From: Plasmodiophora brassicae
Taxonomy: Eukaryota; Endomyxa: Phytomyxea; Phytomyxea; Plasmodiophorida
DNA: 64,000 nt
Reading direction: 5' to 3'
Assembly (NCBI GenBank): GCA_036867785.1
Contig: CP145409.1
Span: 1,178,001 to 1,242,000 of the forward strand
Part shown: in pieces, positions 54,742 to 64,000 of the stretch
Position numbering within the stretch: the stretch's first letter is position 1
How the letters are laid out: every line of letters starts with the position of its first letter
The notes under the pieces: model-generated
Databases searched by the model: none
What the model was told of the DNA's origin: nothing
The model's input: only the letters and a program-made list of their open reading frames with translations
Program-made: the position numbers and the translations under genes

Positions 54742-55137
54742 ATGTATTCGGGAACGTGGCCGCGACCTGAATCTGGGAACCCACCTGGCTGTGGGTCGGG
54801 CGCCATCCGATATAAAAAGGGCGATTCGGATTCGTTCCGCAAAGCGGTGCTCAACATTGCGATCGTGGCCATGGGGCGCGCTGAGTTATCGTTGGCCCAG
54901 TTCATTCAGAGGCGACAGGTCCGGGACCTGTACCGAGAGGCGCTGCGGGTGGCGCGCGCCAGCCCGTCACCTATCGAGCTCGGCGACGCCATCCGCGCCG
55001 AGTTCCGCACGCACGCGGCCGTCTCCGACACGACCACGATCAGGTTCCTCCTGTCTGACGGACGCGTCCGCCTTCGCTCCCTGCAGACCGCACTCGACCT
55101 TGCCTGCCCGCCTCTCCCTGGCGCTAACGCAAAGTAA
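54742..55137 (+). CDS. LYRM2: LYR-motif protein, LYRM2-like
   Basis: 131 residues from the first ATG, or 88 from ATG 54871 (MGRAELSLAQFIQRRQV), which fits the family's usual length better. The core LSLAQFIQRRQVRDLYREAL is the LYR tripeptide region (L-Y-R in DLYREAL) and EFRTHAAVSDTTTIRFLLSD matches the LYRM2 pattern EEFRxxK..xxxxTIRMMIxxG. LYR proteins bind acyl carrier protein in mitochondria and help to build respiratory complexes. It starts only 25 bases after the RagC/D stop on the same strand. Confidence 0.8.
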   Translation: MYSGTWPRPESGNPPGCGSGAIRYKKGDSDSFRKAVLNIAIVAMGRAELSLAQFIQRRQVRDLYREALRVARASPSPIELGDAIRAEFRTHAAVSDTTTIRFLLSDGRVRLRSLQTALDLACPPLPGANAK

Positions 55138-55270
55138 ACATAAATAAGCGGAAGGTTCGTTTCCGACGAGTGACACGCTGCCGAGGCCGGCTGTTTGGGC
55201 AACGTCTCGGTCGCAGTCAGCGACAGACAGACAGCACCGCCGCGCACCTCCATTTTAGGCAAAAAGTGAC

Positions 55271-56780
55271 ATGATCGCGGTGGCAAGTTCCGCGGCGGCG
55301 CAGTCTGAATTGGTTGGCGGCGTCGACCCGATGCGGCCGTTGTTGCGGTTGGTGCTGATCGGCGCGCTTACATCGGTCGTGCTCGGCGCGCTGCCGGGGT
55401 CGCCCGAGACGCACCGCCGCCCGATCGAGACGCACCACTCCCTGCATCACCCGTTCGACCAGAGCTCCGTGTACTGGAAATATGGCGGGTCGACCGTCAT
55501 GACGACGAAAGCGATTCGGCTGACGCCGGCCACTCAGAGCAGGACGGGATGGCTGTGGAACGACTACCCGGTGGAAAGTGCCAACTGGGAAGTCGAGGTA
55601 TCGGGACCAAACGGTATCGTTTACGCCACCATTGATGATGTCTGTAGATCGGGCTTCGGGTGTTCTCTAAACCTCACTTTGGGGGAGATGGTTTCGCGTT
55701 TTGGGTCCTGTCTTCCGAGATGGATCCGTCGTATTCGGCGTCCCCGACGTCCCTGTCCGGGCCGGTGTTTGGGATGCGTGACGATTTCAAAGGATTCGGC
55801 GTCATTTTCGACACGTACGACAACGATGGGCGCCGCGACAACCCGTCGATCTTTGTCGTCAAGAACATTAACGGGAAGTTTGTCTACAACAACGACAATG
55901 ATCTTGCCGACAACATGGTTCGCAACCTTGATCCTTCGGTCCCGTACAAGTGCACGGCCGATTACCGGAACCTCGTAAGCTCGATATGTTTTGACATCCG
56001 ATGCAACTTGACGGAGGCTTGTTCGTCCAGGGGAAGCCGGTCAAGGTCCTGTTCCGTTACATCCACGGCTCCCTGCATATCTACGTCGATGACACGATCA
56101 AGGAGACCGGGTACAAGTTCTGCCTTGCTGTCAGCATCAACCTCGAGGAGGTCAAAATAACCGAAACGCACTTCGCGTTTACGTCTATGACGGGTGAAGT
56201 TGCCGATGCTGTTGAACTCACTGAGATCACAACGCACTACATTGATGACAGCGACGCGGACATCGCCGACTCGACGCTCGAGCTGTCGCAGAGCGTGGCA
56301 GGGACGCGCTGGAGGTGGCTGTACTGGTTTGTCGCCCTTGGAACCGGTGTGTCCTTGTTGTTCGTGCTGTCCGTAAATTGATCGTCTCAACGCTGCTTTG
56401 TGACAGGCGTCCTTCTGTTTGGATGGACTGTTAGAGACATCATACAGCTGAGCTCGTTCCAGAAGAGCCACGTGAATCCAGTTTATATTTGCAATGAGCT
56501 CAATGCCTGGCTTCTGACCCACTACTGCATTCATTTCGGTCTTTGCGTCTACCTGCTCCTAGGTGGCCGCATCACCGGGGTCATCCTCAATGCTCCGCTG
56601 GCAGCGTACCGTCTCTACTCAATCTGGCAGAAGAACTACTTACTGGATCCGGCCATTCTGACCGGTGGAAGCCACAAGGGGCACGCGAAACCAAAGCTGT
56701 CTTACACCACTCAGCTATATATCGCTGCCTTCCTCTACCTCATTCCAATATTTTACTACGTCGTCTGTCTCGTCAACTGA
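55271..56780 (+). CDS. L-type lectin (VIP36/ERGIC-53 family) fused to cornichon
   Basis: Four exons: 55271-55597, 55648-55974, 56031-56346 and 56407-56780; introns 50, 56 and 60 nt; 447 residues. After a signal peptide comes a lumenal L-type lectin domain (about 50-300): IRLTPATQSRTGWLWND, HFGGDGFAFWVL, GPVFGMRDDFKGFGVIFDTY, FRYIHGSLHIYVDD. At WRWLYWFVALGTG the 60-nt phase-1 intron joins VLLFGWTVRDIIQL, and a cornichon domain follows (NPVYICNELNAWLLTHYCIH, ILNAPLAAYRLYSIW, LYIAAFLYLIPIFYYVV). The cornichon part has no ATG of its own. Without the splice, a stop at 56379 gives a 334-residue lectin with one membrane helix. Both halves are ER-export receptors of COPII vesicles, so one polypeptide could couple glycan and membrane-cargo selection. 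Confidence 0.75.
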
Positions 56781-56899
56781 GCCGTTGGCGACGCGACGGG
56801 GGACACTCCCATCACTTCCCACACGTCCATAAAATTGTGCACATTCCAACAGCAGTAATTCCGGGGCCACTCGTCTGTCGAGAACCAGAACCTGTGTCA

Positions 56900-58235
56900 T
56901 TTATTGGCAACAGCTTTCTGCATGGTCAAAAACCATGCCAGTATCTTCTCGTAGAACAAGAACAGGAATGCGGCGTTCTGTGCGATCTCTCAGACGTCCA
57001 ATGCATGAGTCGACCGGCAACGACGGTTCTAACGGACCAGCACAGTTTGGTACATTTTCGCGGATAATCCCGAGAACAGGCCGAAGAACCCTTCGCGACG
57101 ATAAATCTTGAGGAATGCTGCGACACTGTCAATGCTGACCGTGACAGGGCAGGAATGTTTCGGACCATCGAGTATGCCGGCATACTTGGCGAACGCCGCA
57201 TGCCGGGGAGTGGACGACACTTGCATGCGAGACTTCACAAGTTGGTATGGATACTGTTCGAGAACCCGAGTAAGTCCAGGATGGACGGTCCGTTATCGGC
57301 CGGAGCAACTCACTGTGATCACGGTCGCGACTGCTTTAGCAAACGCACCCAGCAGGAAGTACTCAATGCTTGACTGCGCTCAATCATCAGTGGACAGCCG
57401 AACATCGCCTCCCCAAACCCCAACGGCTACTGACCAGACGAACCGGCGTCTGCGACGTCCCCATACGCTTTCTAACGACAAGGGCGACTAACTGTTCGTA
57501 GGTCATGAACTGAATGGCGGGATTGATGACTAGGACGAGCGATGGCAGCAACCCGGCGTAGAGTCCAGCGATTCCGCTCCGTTCGAATATCGTCTGCAGC
57601 GCGTTCCACATGCCTTCGTAACCTCGCCGGCCGGAATCAACAGCCAATCGCGTCTGAATAACCTGTGCACAAACGGCTATATCGTTAGATGGATACGCGA
57701 GGGCACCGTTCTGGAATCCACGGTGAGTTCTGACCCAAATTGGAGTGGTGACCAAGACGTTTGCCACACCGGCAAGTCCAGCGATGACAATGTTCTGTAA
57801 TGGGGTCAGCTGCTGCTTGCCACGAACAGCCTTGTTCTTGAGAAACGAGTAGAAGTAGAAGTACGCTGCCTGGCCCACGAAGACTCCGGTGAGTGCAGAC
57901 GACATTCCCCTGATGGCCCACGTACGGTTAAACAGGTCCACAGAAAACACAATCGTACGTGAGCGCACCTGTACAAACCAGAAATGCCTTCCCGTTTCGG
58001 GACAGCAAATAACGCATGCAGGACGCCATTCAGGTGCTTGTCGTCGTCGAAATCGTTGTCCCCCTCCTGCCGGTGCACTGCGACTCGGTCAGAAACCCGA
58101 CACGACCCCGCGATCCCTGGACACACCTTGGACTTGCAGGCGGCAGCGAACGTTCTCCAATGGGTACAGCAGCGCCATGGCCATGACGGATGCGGATCCG
58201 CCAGCCAGGGCATGGGTGGTGGCGTCCAGACCCAT
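56900..58235 (-). CDS. Mitochondrial-carrier family, peroxisomal nucleotide carrier type (SLC25A17-like)
   Basis: Eight exons: 58235-58127, 58077-57969, 57909-57735, 57662-57444, 57373-57314, 57253-57166, 57117-57038 and 56977-56900; introns of 48-72 nt; 305 residues. Three carrier repeats are visible: HALAGGSASVMAMALLYPLENVRCRLQVQ, then QNIVIAGLAGVANVLVTTPIW, then YFLLGAFAKAVATVITYPYQLVKSRMQ, with their GLYRG/GLYAG/GLFSG partners. ALTGVFVGQAAYFYFYSFLK, PAIQFMTYEQL and NAAFLFLFYEK resemble PMP34/SLC25A17 and its plant and yeast relatives, which exchange ATP, CoA or NAD across the peroxisome membrane. The last 12 residues deviate from the family. Organelle and substrate are inferred from similarity only. 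Confidence 0.88.
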
Positions 58236-58698
58236 TCGGCCGCAAACGGGCCGAGGCGATCAGCGACCCAAAAATGGATCGCTCGCAGGGAGGTCGACCC
58301 CTTATGTTGCAATTGCTCGTGACAGTGCGAAGCAGACATACACAGAGCACGTCATCGGCGCACAAACAACAATAGCCTGTAGTGGTTTCACCTCCTGATT
58401 GTCGATACGTTGCGGTCGTCATTCGTCGTGTCGTGACAACAGCTGTCAAGCTACTCCCAAAGGCGGCAAGTTCCCGATCACATTCCGCGCCTACATTCGA
58501 ATGGGCTCGAATGTCCATGGTCTACAGAGTACTGTCGCCGAGGAGACAATTCGCCGGTGCTTCGTCGAAGGCTAACGTCTGACTCTGGCATTGACAGACG
58601 CCGACGGACGGCGTGCATCAGGGAGCACGACATCGAGTCGCTTGGTGGGGTTCCTGCGGGGGCTGCTCTAATTGCTCCGACGTAGCGGATAGAACGCA
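58236..58698. other. Intergenic stretch upstream of the carrier
   Basis: 463 bases with short overlapping frames on both strands and no family features. Promoter of the carrier gene is expected here. Confidence 0.35.
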
Positions 58699-59028
58699 TT
58701 GGACCTGATCGTTCTGGTTGGAGAAGAGCCGATGGGTTTATCTAACGACTCCCTCGAGGCCATTGTCGTAACGGCCATGCCCACGACGTTCAGCATCCAG
58801 CCGAGCAGCATTGTTGATGATCCCAACCAGAACGACGATGATCCTGCGTCCGCAGAGGATGTCGTCGTCGGGAAGAAGATGGTTCCCAGCCTCCTCGACA
58901 CCGTCGACTATCCCGGGATGCTTAAACACAAAGTTCGCCAATTGGTGTCGGGCCTGAAACGTGTGTCCCGAAACGAGCACGCCGCCACGAGAGACTGGTC
59001 CGATTGCATCTCGACGACCTGTCTCTAA
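58699..59028 (+). CDS. Possible exon of an unidentified protein
   Basis: Open frame of 109 codons beginning at TTG, so it can only be an internal or last exon. It has an acidic middle (VDDPNQNDDDPASAEDVVVG) and SLLDTVDYPGMLKHKVRQLV. No upstream exon could be fixed and the antisense strand is also partly open. No family recognised. Confidence 0.25.
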   Translation: MDLIVLVGEEPMGLSNDSLEAIVVTAMPTTFSIQPSSIVDDPNQNDDDPASAEDVVVGKKMVPSLLDTVDYPGMLKHKVRQLVSGLKRVSRNEHAATRDWSDCISTTCL

Positions 59029-59643
59029 GGTGCCGCACAAGCAATTGCGACTTGATGGCATGATAACGAGCTGGCAACAGTCACCGGCGACGTCGTCAAG
59101 CGGCAACAATCTGCGCTTCCAACAACCCGTCAAAATGATGCATTTGTGAAAGCAGACCAGGAACTCGCGTATGCTATTCAGGCTGTCATATGCACTGCGT
59201 TCCCGTTCATGGCCCGGGTGATGTGACGCTGGCGTGTAGCCGCACGTCCCGTTCTTATTCGCGGTTGTGGCCATCATTGTCGACGACCTTATGTCGAATC
59301 GCGAGTAAACCGGGTGGTGACTATGACGTCGCCTAACTCTGTGCTGATGCGCTGTCGTGTACACTGTCCCGTCCTGGGCGCAATGTCCCGTCTACACGCT
59401 GTCGCTATAGCGGGTGTCCACTGGTAGTACGATTGCAATATAGTGTCGGGTTTGGATGGGCCTGCGCGTTCGAGGCTGCTAGCTGAACCAATGGACGGCT
59501 GCGGTGGGTATCGGCATCAGCTCGACTGATTGCCCGACATGCCAACCTGGGGCCGGATACGAGCCCCGCATAGCGCCCGCCTTCACACTCGTTGCGATCA
59601 GGCAATACAGCATGACCACGAATGGGAGACAGCGTGCATTTGT
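59029..59643. other. Stretch without a supported gene
   Basis: 615 bases downstream of the PH-GAF gene on the opposite strand side; no convincing frame, repeat or RNA. Confidence 0.35.
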
Positions 59644-61726
59644 TTAATGGGCCCCGTCCAACTGCTGCCCTGCAGCATGTTCGGTTCGCTCGTCCTGGTC
59701 GTTCTCGTCGATACGCGTCATGGCCATTGGGGTGCCCTTCATGACGGTGGCGGACGGTAACGCTCTGGCGATCCGGTCAATGGTTTCCACGACGCAGGTG
59801 GCGTCGGTCATCTTGAAGAACGCCTTCTTGAACGGCATGTCCTGCTTGTTCGTGAACTGGCAGACCCCGATGACGACCCCGGTCTCGTCCGCGACCGGTA
59901 CGCACAGCACACTCGTCGTCTTGTAAGCCACCGCCTTGTCCGCCTCCTTGTCGAACCGCGCGTCTTCGTACGCGTCATCGACGACGATCGGAGCGCCCTG
60001 GCGAGCGCAGGCCCCCGGCAACCCTTCCCCGACCTTCGTCACGACCTTCTGGTGCTGGAACCCCTCTAGAATCACCGAGTGCAGCTCGTCGCCGTTCTGC
60101 ACGGCGAACAACGACGCGCGATCGGCATGCAGGCGAGCGCGCGCCGTCTGCAGGGCATCGTAGACCTCCCTACGCATAACGGAGGCCGGGCGCTCGGTAA
60201 CGGCGAACGTTCGCGACGACTGGCTCACGTACCTAAATATAGCGTCCTGCAGCAGCTCCGTCGTCGCCGACGAGTTCGACCGGTGCACCCGCTTGCCGAC
60301 CGGCGACGGCGATCGCGACGCGACCGGCGTCTGCGACGCTGTGCTGCTCGTGTCCGACGTGTCCGACCCGGCCGTCTGGTCGAACTTCGGCATGCGCTAA
60401 AGATAGCATTGCGGCGGTCAGTGAATGCGCGCCATGCAGCGGGGCAGGCGTACGGCTCCGACGTACGGTGGTGGCATGATGGGCGGACGGCGAGCGGTCG
60501 CTGAATAGGCGCATGGGGTCCTGCACCTTCTGCATGGTCTTCTGGAAGTCGTGGTCCTGGAGGACGGCGAGGATGTCGCGCATCTCGAGCGTGTGCCGCT
60601 GGAGCTTGGCGGCGTGCTCCACTGTGAAGTAGTCCTTCGTGTACTGGTGGTCCTGCCTGTTCCGGAACTCGAGGACGGCGACGATCCGGCGCGCGCGGTC
60701 GCGCACGGGCGCGATCAGCACGCTGGTCGTCTTGTAGGACGCCTCGACGTCGTACTCCTGGCTGAATCGCGGGTCGGCGTACGCGTCCGGGACGATGAGG
60801 ATGTCGCCGGACACGGCCACGACCCCGACCAGGTCCTGGTTGAACTCGTACGATCGCACGTCGCCCTGCTGCCCTTCGATGACGACGCTCTTCACGGTCT
60901 GGTCGGCGTGGCTGACCAGGTACAGGGCGCCCCGATCGGCGCCGAACTCCTCCCGGACGCGCTGGACGAACTCGGCCAGCTTCCTGAACCGGGCGTCCTG
61001 GTCCATCAGGACCTTCGTGATGTAGGAATGGCTGCGGCAGTGGGCGGCCAACGACCCGCGACGCTCGATCTCGCTCATCATGTCGCGCGTCAGGCGCCTC
61101 GTGTGGTACACTTTGGCGTACGCCTCGACGGCGCTGGCCCCGTCCGGCGCCTTGTCGTCTGACTCGAACAGGACCTTGGCGTCGTCCTCGTCGTCGTCGA
61201 AGTCGTCGTCCTCCTCGCCGACGGCGAACTGCGACCGGTCGCCGAACGTGATGTTCGCCAGCGACGTCGCCCATTGCTGGCAGGCGGCAGCCGTATCGGC
61301 CTGCAGGTCCAGCGTCCGGTCGCCGGTCACGATCGAGACGCACGTGTCCGGGTGCTCGTGGAACGTCCTGGCGAACAGCGGGCACTTGCTCGAGTGCATC
61401 TTGCGGTCGACGATGATCGACGCGATGTCGTTGAGCGGGATCGACCCCTTGGCCTTGGCGACGTTGTACCGGCCGGAAGGCAGGCGCACGTCGTCGGGAG
61501 CGCCCCAGTACAGGTTGGCGAGCATCGGGTCCACCCACAGGACGCGCCGCTTCGCCCTGCCGTACTTGAACTTGCTGAACTCCATGCCGGCCACGACGAT
61601 GGCGCGGTACCCGCGGTTCAGGATCACGTCGCTGTTGTTGCGGCGCTTCCGGCGCGGCACCCGCACCGGGTGCAGGTCCGGCGCCGACATGGCCGCCGCC
61701 GCCGCCGCCGTCGTCGTCGTCTCCAT
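59644..61726 (-). CDS. PH-like domain plus two GAF domains
   Basis: Two exons: 61726-60467 and 60396-59644 (intron 70 nt, GTACGT donor, CACTGACC branch-like site, TTTAG acceptor); 670 residues. After a Thr/Ala run, a PH-type domain spans about 45-170 (FKYGRAKRRVLWVDPMLANL, GSIPLNDIASIIVDRK, DRTLDLQADTAAACQQWATS). Then an acidic linker, a first GAF domain (about 235-390: ADRGALYLVSHAD, GVVAVSGDILIVPDAYADP, YKTTSVLIAPVRD) and a second GAF (about 490-640: ADRASLFAVQNGDELHSVIL, YKTTSVLCVPVADETG, NKQDMPFKKAFFK). The second exon starts CGC-ATG, so it could be read as its own gene, but the unspliced first frame would overrun that start by 160 bases in another frame. GAF pairs usually sense cyclic nucleotides; PH binds lipids or proteins. 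No catalytic domain is attached. Confidence 0.75.
61690..61720. repeat. GCC/GTC triplet run at the PH-GAF start
   Basis: Alternating runs of GCC and GTC on the plus strand encode the Thr and Ala runs directly after the start codon on the minus strand. Confidence 0.8.
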
Positions 61727-61887
61727 CGACCACAGATCCAGAGAGATCGATCGTCCCCCGAGTACCCTCAGCGCGCGAGCGACGCCATTCCGGCCAGGTG
61801 GAAACAGGTCGCAAAGTGTATTCAGAACGGTACACAAACAGGGCACATCATTGTCAGACGGGGGGCGCCCGAGGAAACGGCACACGT

Positions 61888-63345
61888 TCAAAGGCAGGCA
61901 GCAGCAACAGCCATGGCGGTGGCCATCGTCATGGGGATCCAGGACGAAGACGTAGCCGAACTCGGGGTCGCTGGAGCACCCGCGCCGACAGATTTCAATG
62001 GGTCGGTGGACGGTGCACGCCGAAGACGATGGGCGACGACAACGGCACCGGTGGCGGCCGCCATCGCGGGCACCCATCGCAAGATCGACGGGCGCAGCGG
62101 TTTCGGCGGTGGAGGACGACGACGACCCAGCGAGAAGCGCCTGAACATTTCGAACGCGCCACCGCCGACTAGCGCTACTGCGACCGCCTTGACCCGTTGT
62201 ATAAGCTTGGCATGTGCGCGCGCTTCCATCCACAGGTCGTACAGGCCGTGTTCCGGCGTCGTCCCAGTGACCTCAGAGGCAACGATGCGCGCGTACCAAC
62301 GCTGAAGGTCGTCGGTAACCCGGAACGCGAGTTGCAGGATCTCCATGGCTCTGCCCATGGCGGGGCCGACCGCGTCAGCGAGCTTCTTGTCGGAATCGAG
62401 CGCCAGCACGAACTCGATCGCGCGGTCAAGGCGATCGACGATGCCCTTGGAGGCGATGGCGCTGAGATCTGCCAGGTGCGATTCGGATCCGAGCACGTCG
62501 GCGATGCCGACAACAGAGAGGCGGACAGGAGTCGAAGCTTTCAGCAGTGTTTCGATGAGCCTGTTGACCTTGGGGCCGAAGTCATCCGGTTCGCCTGCCA
62601 CTGGTGCAGTGGGGGTGTGGACGCGACCACGAGCTCGTAGGTCCGCAGCAAGGCGAAGGAGGATAGCAGGCGCGTCCCGCTCGATAGAGGCGGCCACGTC
62701 CGGCCCCATGGCATCGTGCATGGAGATGGCGGCACGGAACCAGGTACCCCAGGTGGACTGGCACAGGTCCTGGACGGCGTTGGCGACGTCCTGGGACACA
62801 TAGGCACCGAGGTAGACGCCAAGACGTGTGGCGACTTCTGGCCAAACGCGCGGATCACTCAGCACGTTGGCGATGCCAGGGAGGCCAACCTGCTGGCGGA
62901 TCCAGATGAATGCGCGTGTCACGATGTGCCGAGCCAGCGAGGCGCTGTTCAGCGTTTGCAGGATGGTTGGTATGGCGAGGCTGAACTCGCGTACGACGGG
63001 CATGAGGCGACTGATCATGACCTGATCACGATCGCCGTTGAGTGCGACGACTTGCGTCCAGTTGATGCGGGCCATGTCCATGAAGGGACGCTGGCCGGAT
63101 ACGCATCCGAGGACGGTGTCGGCCTCGCTGCCAAACGTGGCCCGGGTGACGGGAACCAACGCGGGACCCACCTGGGACACCAGTTGACGACACTGCTCGC
63201 CCGTTTCGTGGTCTTCGCACGGGTCGCAGAACCAGCGCAGCAACGCCGACGACAGGTCACGCTCGATGACTGCATCGTCGGGGATGGCCTCGACGCAGGC
63301 CGCTGACGCCAGGCCGACGGCCACAACGACCGACCACACCAACAT
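61888..63345 (-). CDS. Secreted or membrane protein of unknown family
   Basis: 485 residues from ATG 63345 (MLVWSVVVAVGLASAACVEA, a signal peptide); the longer frame starts at GTG. A cysteine cluster follows (WFCDPCEDHETGEQCRQL), then a long helical domain (about 60-390) with PVVREFSLAIPTILQTL, RLGVYLGAYVSQDVANAVQ and LVSVVGIADVLGS-like stretches. Near the C-terminus lie a basic segment (RRFSLGRRRPPPPKPLR) and two weak hydrophobic segments. Probably exported or vacuolar. I do not recognise the family. Single exon. Confidence 0.6.
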   Translation of the reverse strand: MLVWSVVVAVGLASAACVEAIPDDAVIERDLSSALLRWFCDPCEDHETGEQCRQLVSQVGPALVPVTRATFGSEADTVLGCVSGQRPFMDMARINWTQVVALNGDRDQVMISRLMPVVREFSLAIPTILQTLNSASLARHIVTRAFIWIRQQVGLPGIANVLSDPRVWPEVATRLGVYLGAYVSQDVANAVQDLCQSTWGTWFRAAISMHDAMGPDVAASIERDAPAILLRLAADLRARGRVHTPTAPVAGEPDDFGPKVNRLIETLLKASTPVRLSVVGIADVLGSESHLADLSAIASKGIVDRLDRAIEFVLALDSDKKLADAVGPAMGRAMEILQLAFRVTDDLQRWYARIVASEVTGTTPEHGLYDLWMEARAHAKLIQRVKAVAVALVGGGAFEMFRRFSLGRRRPPPPKPLRPSILRWVPAMAAATGAVVVAHRLRRAPSTDPLKSVGAGAPATPSSATSSSWIPMTMATAMAVAAACL

Positions 63346-63513
63346 GAGCTGCACGATAATGGCGGCTGACGCGGCCGCATTTTCCTAAATAGAAGTACCT
63401 TCCTGACAGCGGTCCGAATCTATTCTCGGAGCATCGATCGCTCGCGCACCTATCGACGCTTCTGCGGGCAGGTCGCGCAATGCGGGGCCGTGATCACACG
63501 CGCGTGTATTGAC

Positions 63514-64000
63514 ATGCCGGAGGCGATAGCGCGCATCATGGCCGTCACCGTGATGGCGTTCGGGATCGTCGGCGCGAGTACCGTCGTGACGACATCGCAT
63601 GGGTTCGTGGACCTGGTGGTGACCGGGGCGGTGCCGGCGCTGGTTGTACGAGAGGGCAGTGGCGACCCCCTGACGCTGGCGTTGACGCCGGGGCAGGCCG
63701 TGTATCGGGTCGCGGACCTCGTGCCTGGCCGATCGTACCGCATTGATGCAGGACAAGATGCCAGGATCGAACCTGATGGCGGCTGGGTCGTTCATGTTCA
63801 GCGTCCGGCGCTTCGGGCGACTGCGGTCCTGGGCGTCTCCACCACTGTCTCGGTCTACGATGACGAACGCGACGTGCCGCTGACTCTGTCGATTGCAACG
63901 GCCAGTACGTGTACGCCGCCGGTGAATTCGACTGGGGCCGTTGCTGCTGAGGACTTCGACGCCGTTTGTGTCGCACCGTCGGATATCACGAAGCCGTCGC
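63514..64000 (+). CDS. Secreted protein, 5' part (runs off the window)
   Basis: An uninterrupted frame from ATG 63514 to the right edge, 162 codons with no stop. It starts MPEAIARIMAVTVMAFGIVG, a likely signal peptide; a second in-frame ATG at 63538 would shorten it by eight residues. The body is beta-rich (FVDLVVTGAVPALVVREGSG, YRVADLVPGRSYRID, GGWVVHVQRPAL) with two late cysteines. No domain recognised. It is divergent from the secreted-protein gene at 61888-63345, with 168 bases between their starts. Confidence 0.6.
   Translation, partial: MPEAIARIMAVTVMAFGIVGASTVVTTSHGFVDLVVTGAVPALVVREGSGDPLTLALTPGQAVYRVADLVPGRSYRIDAGQDARIEPDGGWVVHVQRPALRATAVLGVSTTVSVYDDERDVPLTLSIATASTCTPPVNSTGAVAAEDFDAVCVAPSDITKPS

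Noticed and set aside
54742-54870. 43-residue N-terminal extension of the LYRM2-like protein
   Set aside because: Open and in frame, but it lacks family similarity and makes the protein much longer than usual; ATG 54871 is the likelier start, though both are kept in the entry.
60225-61835. Second long minus-strand frame in the PH-GAF region
   Set aside because: Arg/Gly/Pro-rich product in a different frame from the PH and GAF domains; a GC-driven shadow.

Overview
The window is nuclear DNA of a unicellular eukaryote with a compact, GC-rich genome. About 35 protein genes are packed on both strands, often less than 200 bases apart. Almost every multi-exon gene can be assembled from very short GT-AG introns: I resolved about 78, from 42 to 77 nt and mostly 48-70 nt. 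Genes for the outer-arm dynein docking complex and TMEM138 imply a flagellated stage. Standard stop codons fit throughout. A flagellate protist such as a plasmodiophorid (Rhizaria) would match the base composition, tiny introns and secreted protein families, but nothing here proves the taxon.

Layout. 0-8 kb: edge of a gene, glycerate kinase, and a bHLH gene split by a Copia LTR element with identical LTRs and a 5-bp target duplication. 8-21 kb: two LRR proteins, a YeeE/YedE sulfur transporter, a type II-like PI4-kinase, a secreted five-domain SUEL lectin built from 350-bp tandem exon units, and an ankyrin protein. 21-23 kb: a small unknown gene, an unresolved coding stretch and an AT-rich island. 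23-31 kb: inositol monophosphatase, Twinkle primase-helicase, RNA polymerase I/III subunit AC19, glutamine synthetase and eIF5. 31-34 kb: mostly gene-poor. 34-48 kb: proteasome beta5, TMEM138, adenylosuccinate synthetase, a metallophosphoesterase, a large conserved-looking protein, the OTU1/YOD1 deubiquitinase, codanin-1 and an MSP-domain protein. 48-53 kb: a broken endonuclease-family gene, the dynein docking subunit and two tandem secreted paralogues. 53-64 kb: RagC/D GTPase, LYRM2, an L-type lectin fused to cornichon, a peroxisomal-type nucleotide carrier, a PH-GAF-GAF protein, a secreted or membrane protein and a partial secreted gene at the right edge.

The genes do not form operons; most are housekeeping genes in mixed orientation. 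The most unusual items are the lectin-cornichon fusion (two ER export receptors in one polypeptide), the lectin with near-identical duplicated exon-intron units, the secreted paralogue pair with a private C-terminal motif, and the fresh Copia insertion inside a transcription-factor exon with a primer site matching the tRNA-Lys(CUU) anticodon arm.
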